Of a stretch of 32,455 nucleotides of DNA, positions 13,905-23,796 are shown piece after piece. Position 1 is the first letter of the stretch; each line of letters starts with the position of its first letter. The stretch is from Solirubrobacterales bacterium (GTDB lineage: Bacteria; Actinomycetota; Thermoleophilia; Solirubrobacterales; Thermoleophilaceae): assembly GCA_012718975.1 (NCBI GenBank), contig JAAYBF010000128.1, positions 1 to 32,455 of the forward strand. Direction: 5' to 3'. Below the pieces are notes generated by a model, which saw only the letters and a program-made list of their open reading frames with translations, did no database searches and was not told the DNA's origin. The position numbers were made by a program, and so were the translations under genes.

Positions 13905-14873
13905 GTGGGGCAGAGCCCGTGGCGGCTCGCCCTGCGCCGCCTGCGGCGCGACCGGATCGCCCTGGCGTTCGGCGCGCTGTTCGTGGTCCTCGCGCTGTTG
14001 GCACTCGCCGCCCCGCTCTGGGCCGACGTCGCCGGCCGCGGCCCGAACGCCACCAACGAGACCGGCACGATCGATGTCGGCGGCGAGCAGGTCGACGTCG
14101 TCTCGCTCGACGGCGTTCCGATCGGGCCGCAGTGGCGCGGCGAGTACTTCCTCGGCGCCGACGCCAACGGCCGCGACGTGATGGTGCGGCTGCTCTACGG
14201 GGCGCGCAACTCGCTGCTGATCGGGATCGCGGCGGCGCTGCTGACGACGCTGCTGGCGACGCTCGTCGGCCTGCTCGCCGGCTTCTACGGCCGCTGGGTC
14301 GACGCGGTCGCCCGCTCGGCGCTCGACGTGATCTGGGCGTTCCCGGTCGTGCTGCTGGGGGTCGCGCTCGGCACCGCGCTGGCGCTCGGCGGCCTGACGG
14401 TCGGGCCGATCGACCTCGCCGCCGGCTCGATCGCGATCTCGATCGCGGTGATCGCCGTCGTCTACGTGCCGTACATGGCGCGCCCGATCCGCGGCGAGGT
14501 GCTCGCGCTGCGCGAGCGCGACTTCGTCGCCGCCGCGCGCGCCCAGGGCGCCTCGGCGACCCGGACGATGGCCGGCGAGCTGCTGCCCAACCTCGCCCCG
14601 ACGATCGTCGTGCTGGCGCCGCTGATGGTCGCCAACGCGATCCTGCTCGAGGCGGCGCTGTCGTTCCTCGGCGTCGGCGTCGTGCCGCCCGACCCCTCCT
14701 GGGGCAACATGATCGACGCCGGGGTCGAGAGGCTGGTGACCGCGCCGCACCTGGCGATCGCGCCGGGCCTGATGCTCGTGCTGAGCGTGCTGGCGCTCAA
14801 CGTCTTCGGCGACGGGGTCCGCGACGCGCTCGACCGCCGCGGCGGCGCCGCATGGGAGGCGGAGCGGCCGTGA
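13905..14873 (+). CDS. ABC importer permease, DppC/OppC-like
   Basis: The 322-residue membrane protein starts with a short cytoplasmic segment, WRLALRRLRRDRIA, and a first helix ALAFGALFVVLALLALAAPL. An extracytoplasmic stretch with GEYFLGADANGRDVMVRLLYGAR follows, the usual DppC signature. About five further helices come next, with the EAA coupling loop around REGDFVAAARAQGAS-like residues (LRERDFVAAARAQGAS, about 200-216) that contacts the ATPase. It ends with NVFGDGVRDALDRR, typical of the family. The GTG start lacks a clear ribosome site and probably depends on translation from the preceding gene. Its stop overlaps the second permease. DppC precedes DppB here, the reverse of the common order. 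Confidence 0.93.
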   Translation: MGQSPWRLALRRLRRDRIALAFGALFVVLALLALAAPLWADVAGRGPNATNETGTIDVGGEQVDVVSLDGVPIGPQWRGEYFLGADANGRDVMVRLLYGARNSLLIGIAAALLTTLLATLVGLLAGFYGRWVDAVARSALDVIWAFPVVLLGVALGTALALGGLTVGPIDLAAGSIAISIAVIAVVYVPYMARPIRGEVLALRERDFVAAARAQGASATRTMAGELLPNLAPTIVVLAPLMVANAILLEAALSFLGVGVVPPDPSWGNMIDAGVERLVTAPHLAIAPGLMLVLSVLALNVFGDGVRDALDRRGGAAWEAERP

Positions 14874-15819
14874 CCCGCTTCGTCGCCGGCCGCCTCGGCC
14901 AGATGGTGGTCGTGCTGTTCGCGGTCTCGGTGCTGACCTTCCTGATCTTCAACGTGATCCCCAACGGCGACCCGGCGTCGCGGATGGCGGGCAAGTCGCC
15001 GACCGAGACCCAGGTCGAGGCGATCCGCGCCGAGTGGGGCTTCGACGAGCCGCTGCCGGTCCAGTACCTGCGCACGATGGAGCAGGTGCTCGGCGGGCAG
15101 GCGATCTCCTACTTCACCCAGCTCAACGTCCGCGACGAGATCCTGCGCGGGCTGCCGCGCACGCTGGCGCTGGCGGTCGGCGCGGCGATCCTCTGGATGG
15201 CGTTCGGGATCGCGCTCGGGCTGCTCGGCGCGCTGCGCGCCGGCCGGCTGTCGGACCGGCTGCTGACCTTCGCGGCGCTCGCCGGGGTGTCGCTGCCGGT
15301 CTTCTGGCTCGGGGCGATCCTCAGCCACTTCCTCGGCTACGAGTGGGGGCTGTTCCCCAACGGCGGCTACGTGCCGTTCGCCGAGGACCCGCTCGACTGG
15401 GCCTACCACCTCGTCCTCCCGTGCGCGACGCTCGCGGTGCTGTTCACCGGCTTCTACTCGCGCCTGGTGCGCTCGAACGTGCTCGACACGATGGGCGAGG
15501 ACTTCGTCCGCACCGCGCGCGCGAAGGGGCTCTCCGAGCGCCGGGTGCTGCTCGCCCACGTGCTGCGCAACTCGCTGATCCCGGTCGTGACGCTCTGGGG
15601 GCTGGACTTCGGCGCGGTGGTCGCGGGCGGGGCGATCCTCACCGAGACCGTCTTCGACATCCAGGGGGTCGGCCAGTACGCGGCCGAGTCGGTCGGCCAG
15701 CTCGACGTGCCGCCGGTGCTCGCCGTGACGCTGTTCGGCGCGTTCTTCATCGTCGTGCTCAACACGGCGGTCGACATCGCCTACGCGCTGCTCGACCCGC
15801 GGATCAGGGTGGGGGAGCG

Positions 15820-15823
<4 letters not shown>
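14870..15823 (+). CDS. ABC importer permease, DppB/OppB-like
   Basis: The 317-residue protein begins with TRFVAGRLGQMVVVLFAVSVLTF, the DppB-type first helix, then IPNGDPASRMAG and GFDEPLPVQYLRTM, which is the conserved segment between helices 1 and 2. The EAA loop is seen at MGEDFVRTARAKGLSERRVL. It ends with the family tail NTAVDIAYALLDPRIRVG. It forms the membrane channel together with the DppC-like protein. GTG 14870 overlaps the dppC-like stop by 4 nt, and its stop overlaps the ATPase gene in the same way. A longer open frame reaching far upstream is a shadow of dppC and is not used. Confidence 0.94.
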
Positions 15824-17448
<1,625 letters not shown>

Positions 17449-17450
17449 CC

Positions 17451-17485
17451 GCCCGCGCCGGCTGGCCCAGGCCGCCGGCGCGGGC
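17451..17485 (+). terminator. Terminator-like hairpin after the importer operon
   Basis: GCCCGCGCCGGC (17451-17462) pairs perfectly with GCCGGCGCGGGC (17474-17485) around an 11-nt loop, 2 nt after the stop codon. No T-run follows. Confidence 0.65.
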
Positions 17486-17489
17486 AGGT

Positions 17490-17700
17490 GCGGGCGGTCC
17501 TCTGAGACGGCCTATCGGCTGAATCTCCTGCTGACTGCACGATTTGTTGCGCTGAAACTCGCGCATAGACGACGTATGTGCCATCCTCTTGCTTGAGAGT
17601 TGCACGATCTTGCCTACCCAAGTCAGTGCAGAGACGAGGGATTTCCCACCTTCAGGGAGGTATGAGAATGCCGTCGCGTCGCTAGAGCAGTAGAACGCAG
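17490..17700. other. AT-richer gene-free patch between importer operon and MFS gene
   Basis: This stretch has visibly lower GC than everything around it, with TGAATCTCC, GATTTGTTGC and GTATGAGAATG runs. It contains a small hairpin (CGCATA/TATGTG) and a loose direct repeat (GCACGATTTG near 17537, GCACGATCTTG near 17602). On the minus strand a short frame of about 50 codons has natural-looking composition (TLKQEDGTYVVYARVSAQQ) but no start site or family. It could be a decayed gene remnant, an untranslated RNA ending at the hairpin 17704-17728, or a foreign scrap. No call is supported. Confidence 0.45.
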
Positions 17701-17703
17701 TGT

Positions 17704-17728
17704 GGGGCCGCGCCAAGTGCGCGGCCCC
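17704..17728. terminator. Strong hairpin, terminator-like
   Basis: GGGGCCGCGC, loop CAAGT, GCGCGGCCCC: a perfect 10-bp stem. On the plus strand TCTCGTTCC follows, slightly T-rich, so it reads best as a plus-strand terminator for whatever is transcribed from the AT-richer patch. Confidence 0.65.
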
Positions 17729-17790
17729 TCTCGTTCCGGGGTTCGGGCGCACGGTTTCCTTCCGGCGCGCCGCCCGCCGCCGCGCCGGGC

Positions 17791-17796
17791 TAGGCT
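17791..17796 (+). promoter_or_regulatory. -10-like hexamer TAGGCT before the MFS gene
   Basis: TAGGCT ends 15 nt before ATG 17812, leaving room for a leader of roughly 8 nt. No Shine-Dalgarno site is visible. It is identical to the box before the NYN gene. Confidence 0.4.
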
Positions 17797-17811
17797 GGCC
17801 GACCTGGCGTC

Positions 17812-19062
17812 ATGAGAGAGGCGATCGACCTACTGCGCAGCGAGCCCCGCGGGAGGATCTTCTTCCTCGCGCTGGCCCAGTCGTCGCTCGGCACGGGCGC
17901 CGGCTACATCGCGCTGCTGCTGATCGCCGAGAGCCGCTTCTCCTCGCCGTGGGCGATCAGCCTCGTCCTGATCGCCGACCTCGTGCCCGCGATGCTGTTG
18001 GGCCCGCTGTTCGGCGCGATCGCCGACCGCTGGTCGCGCAAGTGGTGCCTGATCGTCGCCGACCTCGTGCGCGCGGTCGCGTTCGCCGGGATCGTCGTGG
18101 TCGACTCCTTCGAGGCGACCGTCGCCCTGGCGATGCTCGCCGGCGCGGGAACCGGGCTGTTCACCCCGGCGGCGCTCGCCGCGCTGCCGAGCGTGGTCGA
18201 CGAGCCGCGGCGCGTCCCCGCGGCGACCTCGCTCTACGGCGCGGTCGGCGACCTCGGCTTCACCGTCGGTCCCGCGTTCGCGGCGCTCGTGCTCGTCTTC
18301 GGCGGCGAGGACACGCTGCTCTGGGTCAACGTCGCGACGTTCGCGGTCTCGGGCGCCATCCTGGTGCCGCTGCGCTTCGGCGCGGCGCCCGCGCACCCGC
18401 CCGACAAGCCGCGGCCGTCGCTGCTCGGCGAGACGCGCGACGGGCTGCGCGCCACCGCCGGCATGCCGGCCGTCCGCCTGGTGCTGCTCGCCTCGGGGGC
18501 GGCGCTGTTCTGCGCCGGGCTGCTGAACATCGCCGAGCTGTTCCTCGCCACCGACGTGATCGCCACCAGCGAGGCGGGCTTCGGCGTTCTGGTCGCGTTC
18601 TTCGGCCTCGGATTCATCGCCGGGTCGCTGTCCGGCGCCAAGGGGGGCAGCCCGCCGGAGCTGAAGCGGCGCTACCTGATCGGGCTCGCGGTGCTCGGCG
18701 TCGGCCTGGTCGCGATCGGGCTGACCGGCAACCTCTACGTCGGCTTCGCGACCTTCGCGCTCGGCGGCTTCGGCAACGGGCAGCTGCTCGTCTACGAGCG
18801 GCTGCTGATCCAGGAGGCGTGCCCGGACGAGCTGTTCGGCCGCGTCTTCGGGATCAAGGACGCGCTGACCGCGTGGGCGTTCGCGGTCGCCTTCCTGGTG
18901 GGCGGCGGCGCGGTCTCGGCGGCGGGTCCGGCCGCGGTGATCGCCGGCGCGGGCGCGCTCTGCCTGCTGGTCGCCTGGGTCGTGGCGCTGCTGCTGCGCG
19001 GCCACTGGACGACCGACGCGCCCGACACCGCGGCGCGGGACTCCGCCGCGGTCTCCGGCTGA
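17812..19062 (+). CDS. Major facilitator superfamily transporter (MFS_3/EntS-like)
   Basis: The 416-residue protein has about twelve hydrophobic helices with the MFS halves joined by a loop near residue 200. Between helices 2 and 3 it has GPLFGAIADRWSRKW, the MFS loop motif G-x3-D-R-x-x-R-K. The overall pattern, including LVLIADLVPAMLLGPL and the helix 4-5 region AAATSLYGAVGDLGFTVGP-like residues (VPAATSLYGAVGDLGFTVG), is that of the enterobactin exporter EntS and macrolide-efflux group. Transport of a drug or secondary metabolite out of the cell is likely, but the substrate is unknown. It stands alone: a terminator hairpin follows 12 nt after the stop and the next gene converges. ATG 17812 gives the standard short N-terminal tail before helix 1. 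Confidence 0.88.
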   Translation: MREAIDLLRSEPRGRIFFLALAQSSLGTGAGYIALLLIAESRFSSPWAISLVLIADLVPAMLLGPLFGAIADRWSRKWCLIVADLVRAVAFAGIVVVDSFEATVALAMLAGAGTGLFTPAALAALPSVVDEPRRVPAATSLYGAVGDLGFTVGPAFAALVLVFGGEDTLLWVNVATFAVSGAILVPLRFGAAPAHPPDKPRPSLLGETRDGLRATAGMPAVRLVLLASGAALFCAGLLNIAELFLATDVIATSEAGFGVLVAFFGLGFIAGSLSGAKGGSPPELKRRYLIGLAVLGVGLVAIGLTGNLYVGFATFALGGFGNGQLLVYERLLIQEACPDELFGRVFGIKDALTAWAFAVAFLVGGGAVSAAGPAAVIAGAGALCLLVAWVVALLLRGHWTTDAPDTAARDSAAVSG

Positions 19063-19074
19063 TCGAGTGGAGCC

Positions 19075-19098
19075 TTCTTGGGGGTGGACCCCCAAGAA
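19075..19098. terminator. Bidirectional terminator between convergent genes
   Basis: TTCTTGGGGG, loop TGGA, CCCCCAAGAA: a perfect 10-bp stem lying between the MFS stop (19062) and the HD-GYP stop (19135), serving both strands. Confidence 0.82.
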
Positions 19099-19134
19099 CA
19101 CTCCGCTTGGTAGCGGCGGGGCGCTGGAGGGAAG

Positions 19135-20535
19135 CTAGGCGGTGGCGCCGATGCGGCCGGCGACCTGGTTGTCGGCGAGCACCTTGCGGATGTCGTCGAC
19201 GGCGAAGTCGTGCTGGGGCTCCCAGCGCTCGATGACCCGCTCGAGCGCGTGGACCACGCGCGGGTCGAACTGGCTGCCGGCGTTCTCGCGCAGCTCCGCG
19301 AGCGCCGCCTCGACCGACATCGCCGGGCGGTAGACGCGGTCGGTGGTCATCGCGTTGTAGGCGTCGCAGGTGAAGACGATCCGCGCCGCCAGCGGGATCT
19401 GCTCGCCGGCGAGGCCGTCGGGGTAGCCCTTGCCGTCCCAGCGCTCGTGGCAGGAGCGGACGATCTCGCCGACCGAGCCCAGCAGGCCGCCGACGCGGTC
19501 GAGCATGTACTGGCCCTCGATCGTGTGCTTCTTCATCACGTCGAACTCGGCGTCGGTGAGCTTGGACGGCTTGTTGAGGATCTCCTTGGGGATCGCGATC
19601 TTGCCGACGTCGTGGAGCATCGCCGCGAACTCGAGCGTCTGGCGGTCGCGCGCGTCGAAGTTCAGCTCCTCGGCGACCGCGTGGGTGAGGTCGACGACCG
19701 AGCGGCTGTGGTCGGCGGTGTACTGGTCGTCGAACTCGACGACGTCGGAGAGCAGCATCACCGTGCCGCGGTAGGCGCGCTGGAGCTCGAGCGCCTTGGC
19801 GTAGCGCTCCTGGCGCTCGCGGGCGAAGGTGACGAGCATCCAGACGATCGGGGCGATCGCCAGCAGCCAGAGCGGCTCGGAGGCGGCGACCAGCGCGACC
19901 GCGATCGCGATCGGCGTGAGCATCGCGTCGAAGCGGGCGACGCCGGCGTAGTCGCGCCAGAGCTCGCGGAACGGGACGCGGTCGGCGAAGGGGAGGCTGT
20001 CGAGGATCCGCCCGCGCAGCGTCGCCCACGCCAGGTCGCCGGCGATCTGGGCGCCGAAGGCGGCGGCGTAGGCGCCGATCGCGCCGATCGTCGGCACGCC
20101 GGGCGCGAGCCACTCGAGCACCAGCACCGGGCCGATGCAGAACCACGAGTCGGCGAAGGCGCTGACCCAGCGGTCGTGGTGCCAGGTGCCGCGCACGAAG
20201 TCGGGAAGCTGGCCGAGCAGCGCCGCGACGACGACGACGACGGGGACCAGCGGCAGCGGCAGCAGCAGCAGGGTCGGGATGAACGCGAGCTGCTCGGGGG
20301 TGACGTAGGTGCTGCCGAACTCGAACCGCACGCGCGAGACGAGCGCGTAGCCGGCGATCAAGCCCAGCACCAGTAGCGGGTCGGCGCTGCGCTCGTTGGG
20401 CAGCAGCAGTGCGATCGCGACGACGACGGCGACGAAGACCGCCGCCGAGCCGGCGTTGACGATACGCTCGAGGCGCGACATGCGCTTGCGCCGGCGCTCG
20501 CGCGCCTCGCCCACGAGTTGCTCTGCTAGCAGCAT
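19135..20535 (-). CDS. Membrane HD-GYP domain phosphohydrolase
   Basis: The 466-residue protein has an N-terminal membrane sensor region with about six to seven helices (residues 25-245) and a short linker. The C-terminal HD-GYP domain has H276, the HD pair H308-D309 in LHDVGKIAIP, H337 in KKHTIEG, then CHERWDGKGYPDGL (362-375) and D391 in CDAYNAM. HD-GYP enzymes hydrolyse cyclic di-GMP in the cytoplasm. The usual HHE before the GYP motif is CHE here (C362), so one metal ligand is changed; this variant seems frequent in actinobacterial relatives, and activity may be altered. ATG 20535 is used, and Met19 (20481) is an alternative. It is divergent from alaS. Cyclic di-GMP and type IV pili are often linked, and pilus genes lie about 6 kb away. 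Confidence 0.9.
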   Translation of the reverse strand: MLLAEQLVGEARERRRKRMSRLERIVNAGSAAVFVAVVVAIALLLPNERSADPLLVLGLIAGYALVSRVRFEFGSTYVTPEQLAFIPTLLLLPLPLVPVVVVVAALLGQLPDFVRGTWHHDRWVSAFADSWFCIGPVLVLEWLAPGVPTIGAIGAYAAAFGAQIAGDLAWATLRGRILDSLPFADRVPFRELWRDYAGVARFDAMLTPIAIAVALVAASEPLWLLAIAPIVWMLVTFARERQERYAKALELQRAYRGTVMLLSDVVEFDDQYTADHSRSVVDLTHAVAEELNFDARDRQTLEFAAMLHDVGKIAIPKEILNKPSKLTDAEFDVMKKHTIEGQYMLDRVGGLLGSVGEIVRSCHERWDGKGYPDGLAGEQIPLAARIVFTCDAYNAMTTDRVYRPAMSVEAALAELRENAGSQFDPRVVHALERVIERWEPQHDFAVDDIRKVLADNQVAGRIGATA

Positions 20536-20608
20536 CTGCAGTTCATGATCAGCACGGGGTCAGCGGTCGGACCACTTTGTCCGGCGATTGCAGAGGTTCC
20601 AGGGTCGA

Positions 20609-20631
20609 ATGCTGCACCGGGAGCGCAGCAT
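20609..20631 (+). other. Hairpin in the HD-GYP/alaS divergent spacer
   Basis: ATGCTGC and GCAGCAT form a 7-bp stem around 9 nt in the 235-bp spacer between the divergent genes. It lies upstream of the proposed alaS start of transcription, so it is more likely an operator-type element than a leader structure. No T-box signature is present. Confidence 0.3.
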
Positions 20632-20757
20632 CGCGGTCCGCGGGGACGGAATTTGCAGCAGGCAGGCCCAAATGCTCAGCTATACGCGCCGGCGCGGCTT
20701 CCTCCTGCAAGCACCGTCCCGGCCGGGGGCGGGAGCGCTCCGCTCTGCACGGGTTCC

Positions 20758-20763
20758 TAGACT
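20758..20763 (+). promoter_or_regulatory. -10-like hexamer TAGACT before alaS
   Basis: TAGACT ends 7 nt before GTG 20771, so transcription probably begins at or next to the start codon. No Shine-Dalgarno site is seen. Confidence 0.5.
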
Positions 20764-20770
20764 GCATCCG

Positions 20771-23404
20771 GTGAAGGCAGCGGAGATACGCGAGCGGTAC
20801 CTGTCCTACTTCGAGTCGCGCGGCCACCGGCGGATGGCCTCGGCGTCGCTGGTGCCGGCCAGCTACGACCCCAGCGTGCTGCTCACCACCGCCGGCATGC
20901 AGCCGTTCAAGCCGTACTTCCGCGGTGAGGAGCGGCCGCCCGCGCCGCGGCTGACCTCCTGCCAGAAGTGCTTCCGCACCACCGACATCGAGAACGTCGG
21001 CCTCACCGCGCGTCACCTCACCTTCTTCGAGATGCTCGGCAACTTCTCGATCGGCGACTACTTCAAGGAGGAGGCGATCGCCTTCGCCTGGGAGCTGGCG
21101 ACCGGAGCCGACGGCTTCGGCTTCGCGCCCGAGGCCGTCTGGGTGACCGTCTTCGGCGGCGACCCCGAGCTGGGACTCGACGAGGACGCCGAGGCGGTCG
21201 GCTTCTGGCGCGCGATCGGCGTGCCCGACGAGCGGATCGTGCGGCTCGGGCGCGAGGACAACTTCTGGCAGTCGGGGCCGACCGGGCCGTGCGGGCCGTG
21301 CTCGGAGCTCTACCTCGACCGCGGCGGCGAGTTCGGCTCCGACGACGAGCGGCCCGGCAGCGACGGCGAGCGGTTCCTCGAGTTCTGGAACCTCGTCTTC
21401 ATGCAGTACGAGCTGCACGGCGACGGCAGCCTGACCGAGCTGCCGTCGCGCAACATCGACACCGGGATGGGCCTCGACCGGATGGCGGCGATCCTCCAGG
21501 ACGCCCCGTCGGTCTATGAGACCGACCACTTCCGGCCGCTGATCGAGTTCGGCGAGCGGCGCTCGGGCCGCGCCTACGGCGACGACTTCGCGACCACGCG
21601 CGCGCTGCGCGTGCTCGCCGACCACGGCCGCGCCGCCGCGTTCCTGATCGCCGACGGCGTCGTGCCCTCCAACGAGGACCGCGGCTACATCCTGCGCCGC
21701 ATCCTGCGCCGCGCGATCCACCAGGGCCGCGTGCTCGGCATCGAGGAGGGGTTCCTGCCCGACCTCTGCGCGGTCGTCGTCGACGCGCTCGGCGACGTCT
21801 ACCCGGAGCTGCGCGCCGAGGCCGAGACGATCCGCCGCTGGACGGCCGCCGAGGAGGAGGGCTTCGGCCGCACGCTCGCCCACGGCCAGCGGCTGCTCGA
21901 CGAGCTGGTCGACGCCGCCCGCGCGGCGGGCGAGCGCGAGATCGCCGCCGCGGACGCGTTCAAGCTCCACGACACCTTCGGCTTCCCGTTCGAGCTGACC
22001 CGGGAGCTGCTCGGCGAGCGGGACCTGACCGTCGACGCGGCCGGCTTCGAGGAGCTGATGGAGCGGGCGCGGGCGACGGCGCGGGCCGGCGCGCGCGAGC
22101 ACGACGGCGACGACGGCGAGCGGATCGCCGAGCTGGTCCGCGGCGCCGGCTTCACCACCGACTTCGTCGGCTACGAGCGGACCGACGCCGAGACCGTCGC
22201 GCGCGCCGTCGAGCCGCTGAACGGCCGGCTGCTGGTCAAGCTCGAGCAGAGCCCGTTCTACCCGCAGGGTGGCGGCCAGGTCTCCGACGGCGGCCTGATC
22301 GAGACCGCCGGCGGCGCCCGCGCGCGGGTCGTCGACGTGGTGCGCGTCGGCGACGACCAGGCGGTCGCGGTCGAGCCCGAGGCGGGCGAGCTCGCCGCCG
22401 GCGACGCGGTGCGGGCGCTGGTCGCCCGCGACGAGCGGCTGGCGACGATGCGCAACCACACCGCCACCCACCTGCTGCACGCCGCGCTGCGCGAGCGGCT
22501 CGGCACCCACGTCCGCCAGGCGGGCTCCTACGTCGGCCCGGACAAGCTGCGCTTCGACTTCACCCACGGCGAGCGGCTCTCGGCCGAGGACGTCGCCGCC
22601 GTCGAGGAGCGGGTCAACGGCTGGATCGCGGCCGCGCTGCCGGTGCGGGCGATCGAGACGACCCTCGACGAGGCGCGCTCGCTCGGCGCGATGGCGCTCT
22701 TCGGCGAGAAGTACGGCGACTGGGTGCGGATGGTCGAGGTCGCCGAGGTCTCGCGCGAGCTGTGCGGCGGGACCCACGTGCGCGGCACGGCGGAGATCGG
22801 GCTCTTCCACATCGTCGCCGAGACCTCGTCGGCCTCGAACGTGCGGCGGATCGAGGCGGTCACCGGCCCGGCGGCGACGGCGCTGTTCGAGGAGCGGACC
22901 GCGCGGCTGCGCGAGCTCTCGCGGCTGCTGCGCGCGCCGGAGGCGGAGCTGGCGCGGGCGGCGGAGCGGCTCGTCGAGCAGGCGAAGGCGGCCAAGAAGC
23001 GGCCCGCGTCGGCGGCCGCCGACGCCGGCGCCGAGCTCGACACGCTCGTCGCGGCGGCCGAGGACATCGACGGCGTCAGCGTCGTCACCGCGGTGTCGGC
23101 CGCAGCGGCCGACGCGAAGGCGCTGCTGGCGCTCTCGGACCGCGCCGCCCAGAAGCTCGGCACCGCCGTGGTGGTGCTCGGGGCGAACCTCGACGGGCGC
23201 GCCCAGCTGGTCGCCCAGGTCACCCAGCCGGCCGTCGAGCGCGGCGTCAAGGCGGGCGAGGTCGTGCGCGCGGCGGCGGCGGTCGTCGGCGGCGGCGGCG
23301 GCGGGCGCGACACGATGGCCCAGGCGGGCGGCCGCGACCCCGACCGGCTCGACGACGCGCTCGCGGTCGCGCGTGACACCGTCCGGGAGGCGCTCGGCGG
23401 CTGA
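20771..23404 (+). CDS. alaS: Alanyl-tRNA synthetase
   Basis: The 877-residue length is normal for a bacterial AlaRS. The class II catalytic core begins at once (AAEIRERYLSYFESRGH, TTAGMQPFKPYF, TSCQKCFRTTDIENVG, HLTFFEMLGNFSIGDYFK). The editing domain carries NHTATHLLH (562-570) and CGGTHV (C665, H669), the four zinc ligands that clear Ser and Gly from tRNA-Ala. The C-Ala domain ends with a glycine-rich GGGGGGRDTMAQAGG. GTG 20771 is chosen because the family starts a few residues before EIRERY and a TAGACT box lies 7 nt upstream; an in-frame extension to 20588 is non-coding in character. It heads the operon alaS-ruvX-mltG-aroE; its stop shares a base with the ruvX start. Confidence 0.97.
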   Translation: MKAAEIRERYLSYFESRGHRRMASASLVPASYDPSVLLTTAGMQPFKPYFRGEERPPAPRLTSCQKCFRTTDIENVGLTARHLTFFEMLGNFSIGDYFKEEAIAFAWELATGADGFGFAPEAVWVTVFGGDPELGLDEDAEAVGFWRAIGVPDERIVRLGREDNFWQSGPTGPCGPCSELYLDRGGEFGSDDERPGSDGERFLEFWNLVFMQYELHGDGSLTELPSRNIDTGMGLDRMAAILQDAPSVYETDHFRPLIEFGERRSGRAYGDDFATTRALRVLADHGRAAAFLIADGVVPSNEDRGYILRRILRRAIHQGRVLGIEEGFLPDLCAVVVDALGDVYPELRAEAETIRRWTAAEEEGFGRTLAHGQRLLDELVDAARAAGEREIAAADAFKLHDTFGFPFELTRELLGERDLTVDAAGFEELMERARATARAGAREHDGDDGERIAELVRGAGFTTDFVGYERTDAETVARAVEPLNGRLLVKLEQSPFYPQGGGQVSDGGLIETAGGARARVVDVVRVGDDQAVAVEPEAGELAAGDAVRALVARDERLATMRNHTATHLLHAALRERLGTHVRQAGSYVGPDKLRFDFTHGERLSAEDVAAVEERVNGWIAAALPVRAIETTLDEARSLGAMALFGEKYGDWVRMVEVAEVSRELCGGTHVRGTAEIGLFHIVAETSSASNVRRIEAVTGPAATALFEERTARLRELSRLLRAPEAELARAAERLVEQAKAAKKRPASAAADAGAELDTLVAAAEDIDGVSVVTAVSAAAADAKALLALSDRAAQKLGTAVVVLGANLDGRAQLVAQVTQPAVERGVKAGEVVRAAAAVVGGGGGGRDTMAQAGGRDPDRLDDALAVARDTVREALGG

Positions 23405-23796
23405 TGCGCGTGCTCGCGCTCGACCACGGCTCGGCGCGCTGCGGCTGCGCGGTCTCGGACCCGTCGGGGACCCTGGCGACGCCGCTGGCGGTCGTCGAGC
23501 GGCCCGACACGCGCAAGGGCCTGAACAGGATCGCGACGCTCGCCGGCGAGCTGGAGGCCGACCGGGTCGTCGTCGGGCTGCCGCTGACCCTGGCGGGCGA
23601 GGAGGGCGCGCAGGCTGCGGTCGCGCGCGAGTTCGCCGACGGGCTGCGCCGGCGGCTGCGGATCCCGGTCGAGCTCTACGACGAGCGGCTGACCACGCGG
23701 ATGGCCGAGGCGACCGGCGCCAGCGCGGACCCCGACTCGGTCGCGGCCGCGCACCTGCTCGAGAGCTACCTGACCGCCCAGCGGGGCGGCCTGTGA
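23404..23796 (+). CDS. ruvX: RuvX/YqgF-family RNase H-fold nuclease
   Basis: The 130-residue protein shows the YqgF pattern: MRVLALDHGSARCGCAVSD (first catalytic Asp at D7), VVVGLPLTLAGEEG (the GLP strand), then ELYDERLTTRMAE with the conserved DERLTT, and a C-terminal helix with an Asp (DPDSVAAAHLLESYL). The family was proposed as a Holliday-junction resolvase; members act in 5' processing of pre-16S rRNA. It lies between alaS and mltG, its standard place in many bacteria, with TGATG overlap upstream and GTGA overlap downstream. Confidence 0.93.
   Translation: MRVLALDHGSARCGCAVSDPSGTLATPLAVVERPDTRKGLNRIATLAGELEADRVVVGLPLTLAGEEGAQAAVAREFADGLRRRLRIPVELYDERLTTRMAEATGASADPDSVAAAHLLESYLTAQRGGL

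Noticed and set aside
17512-17523. Third GCCGATAG box (minus strand)
   Set aside because: No TAAA-like -35 at 15-16 nt and no gene downstream in that direction, so it is probably a chance match.
20588-20770. T-box leader or N-terminal extension of alaS
   Set aside because: No T-box sequence (AGGGTGGNACC) is present, the extension is not part of AlaRS, and a -10 box lies 7 nt before GTG 20771.
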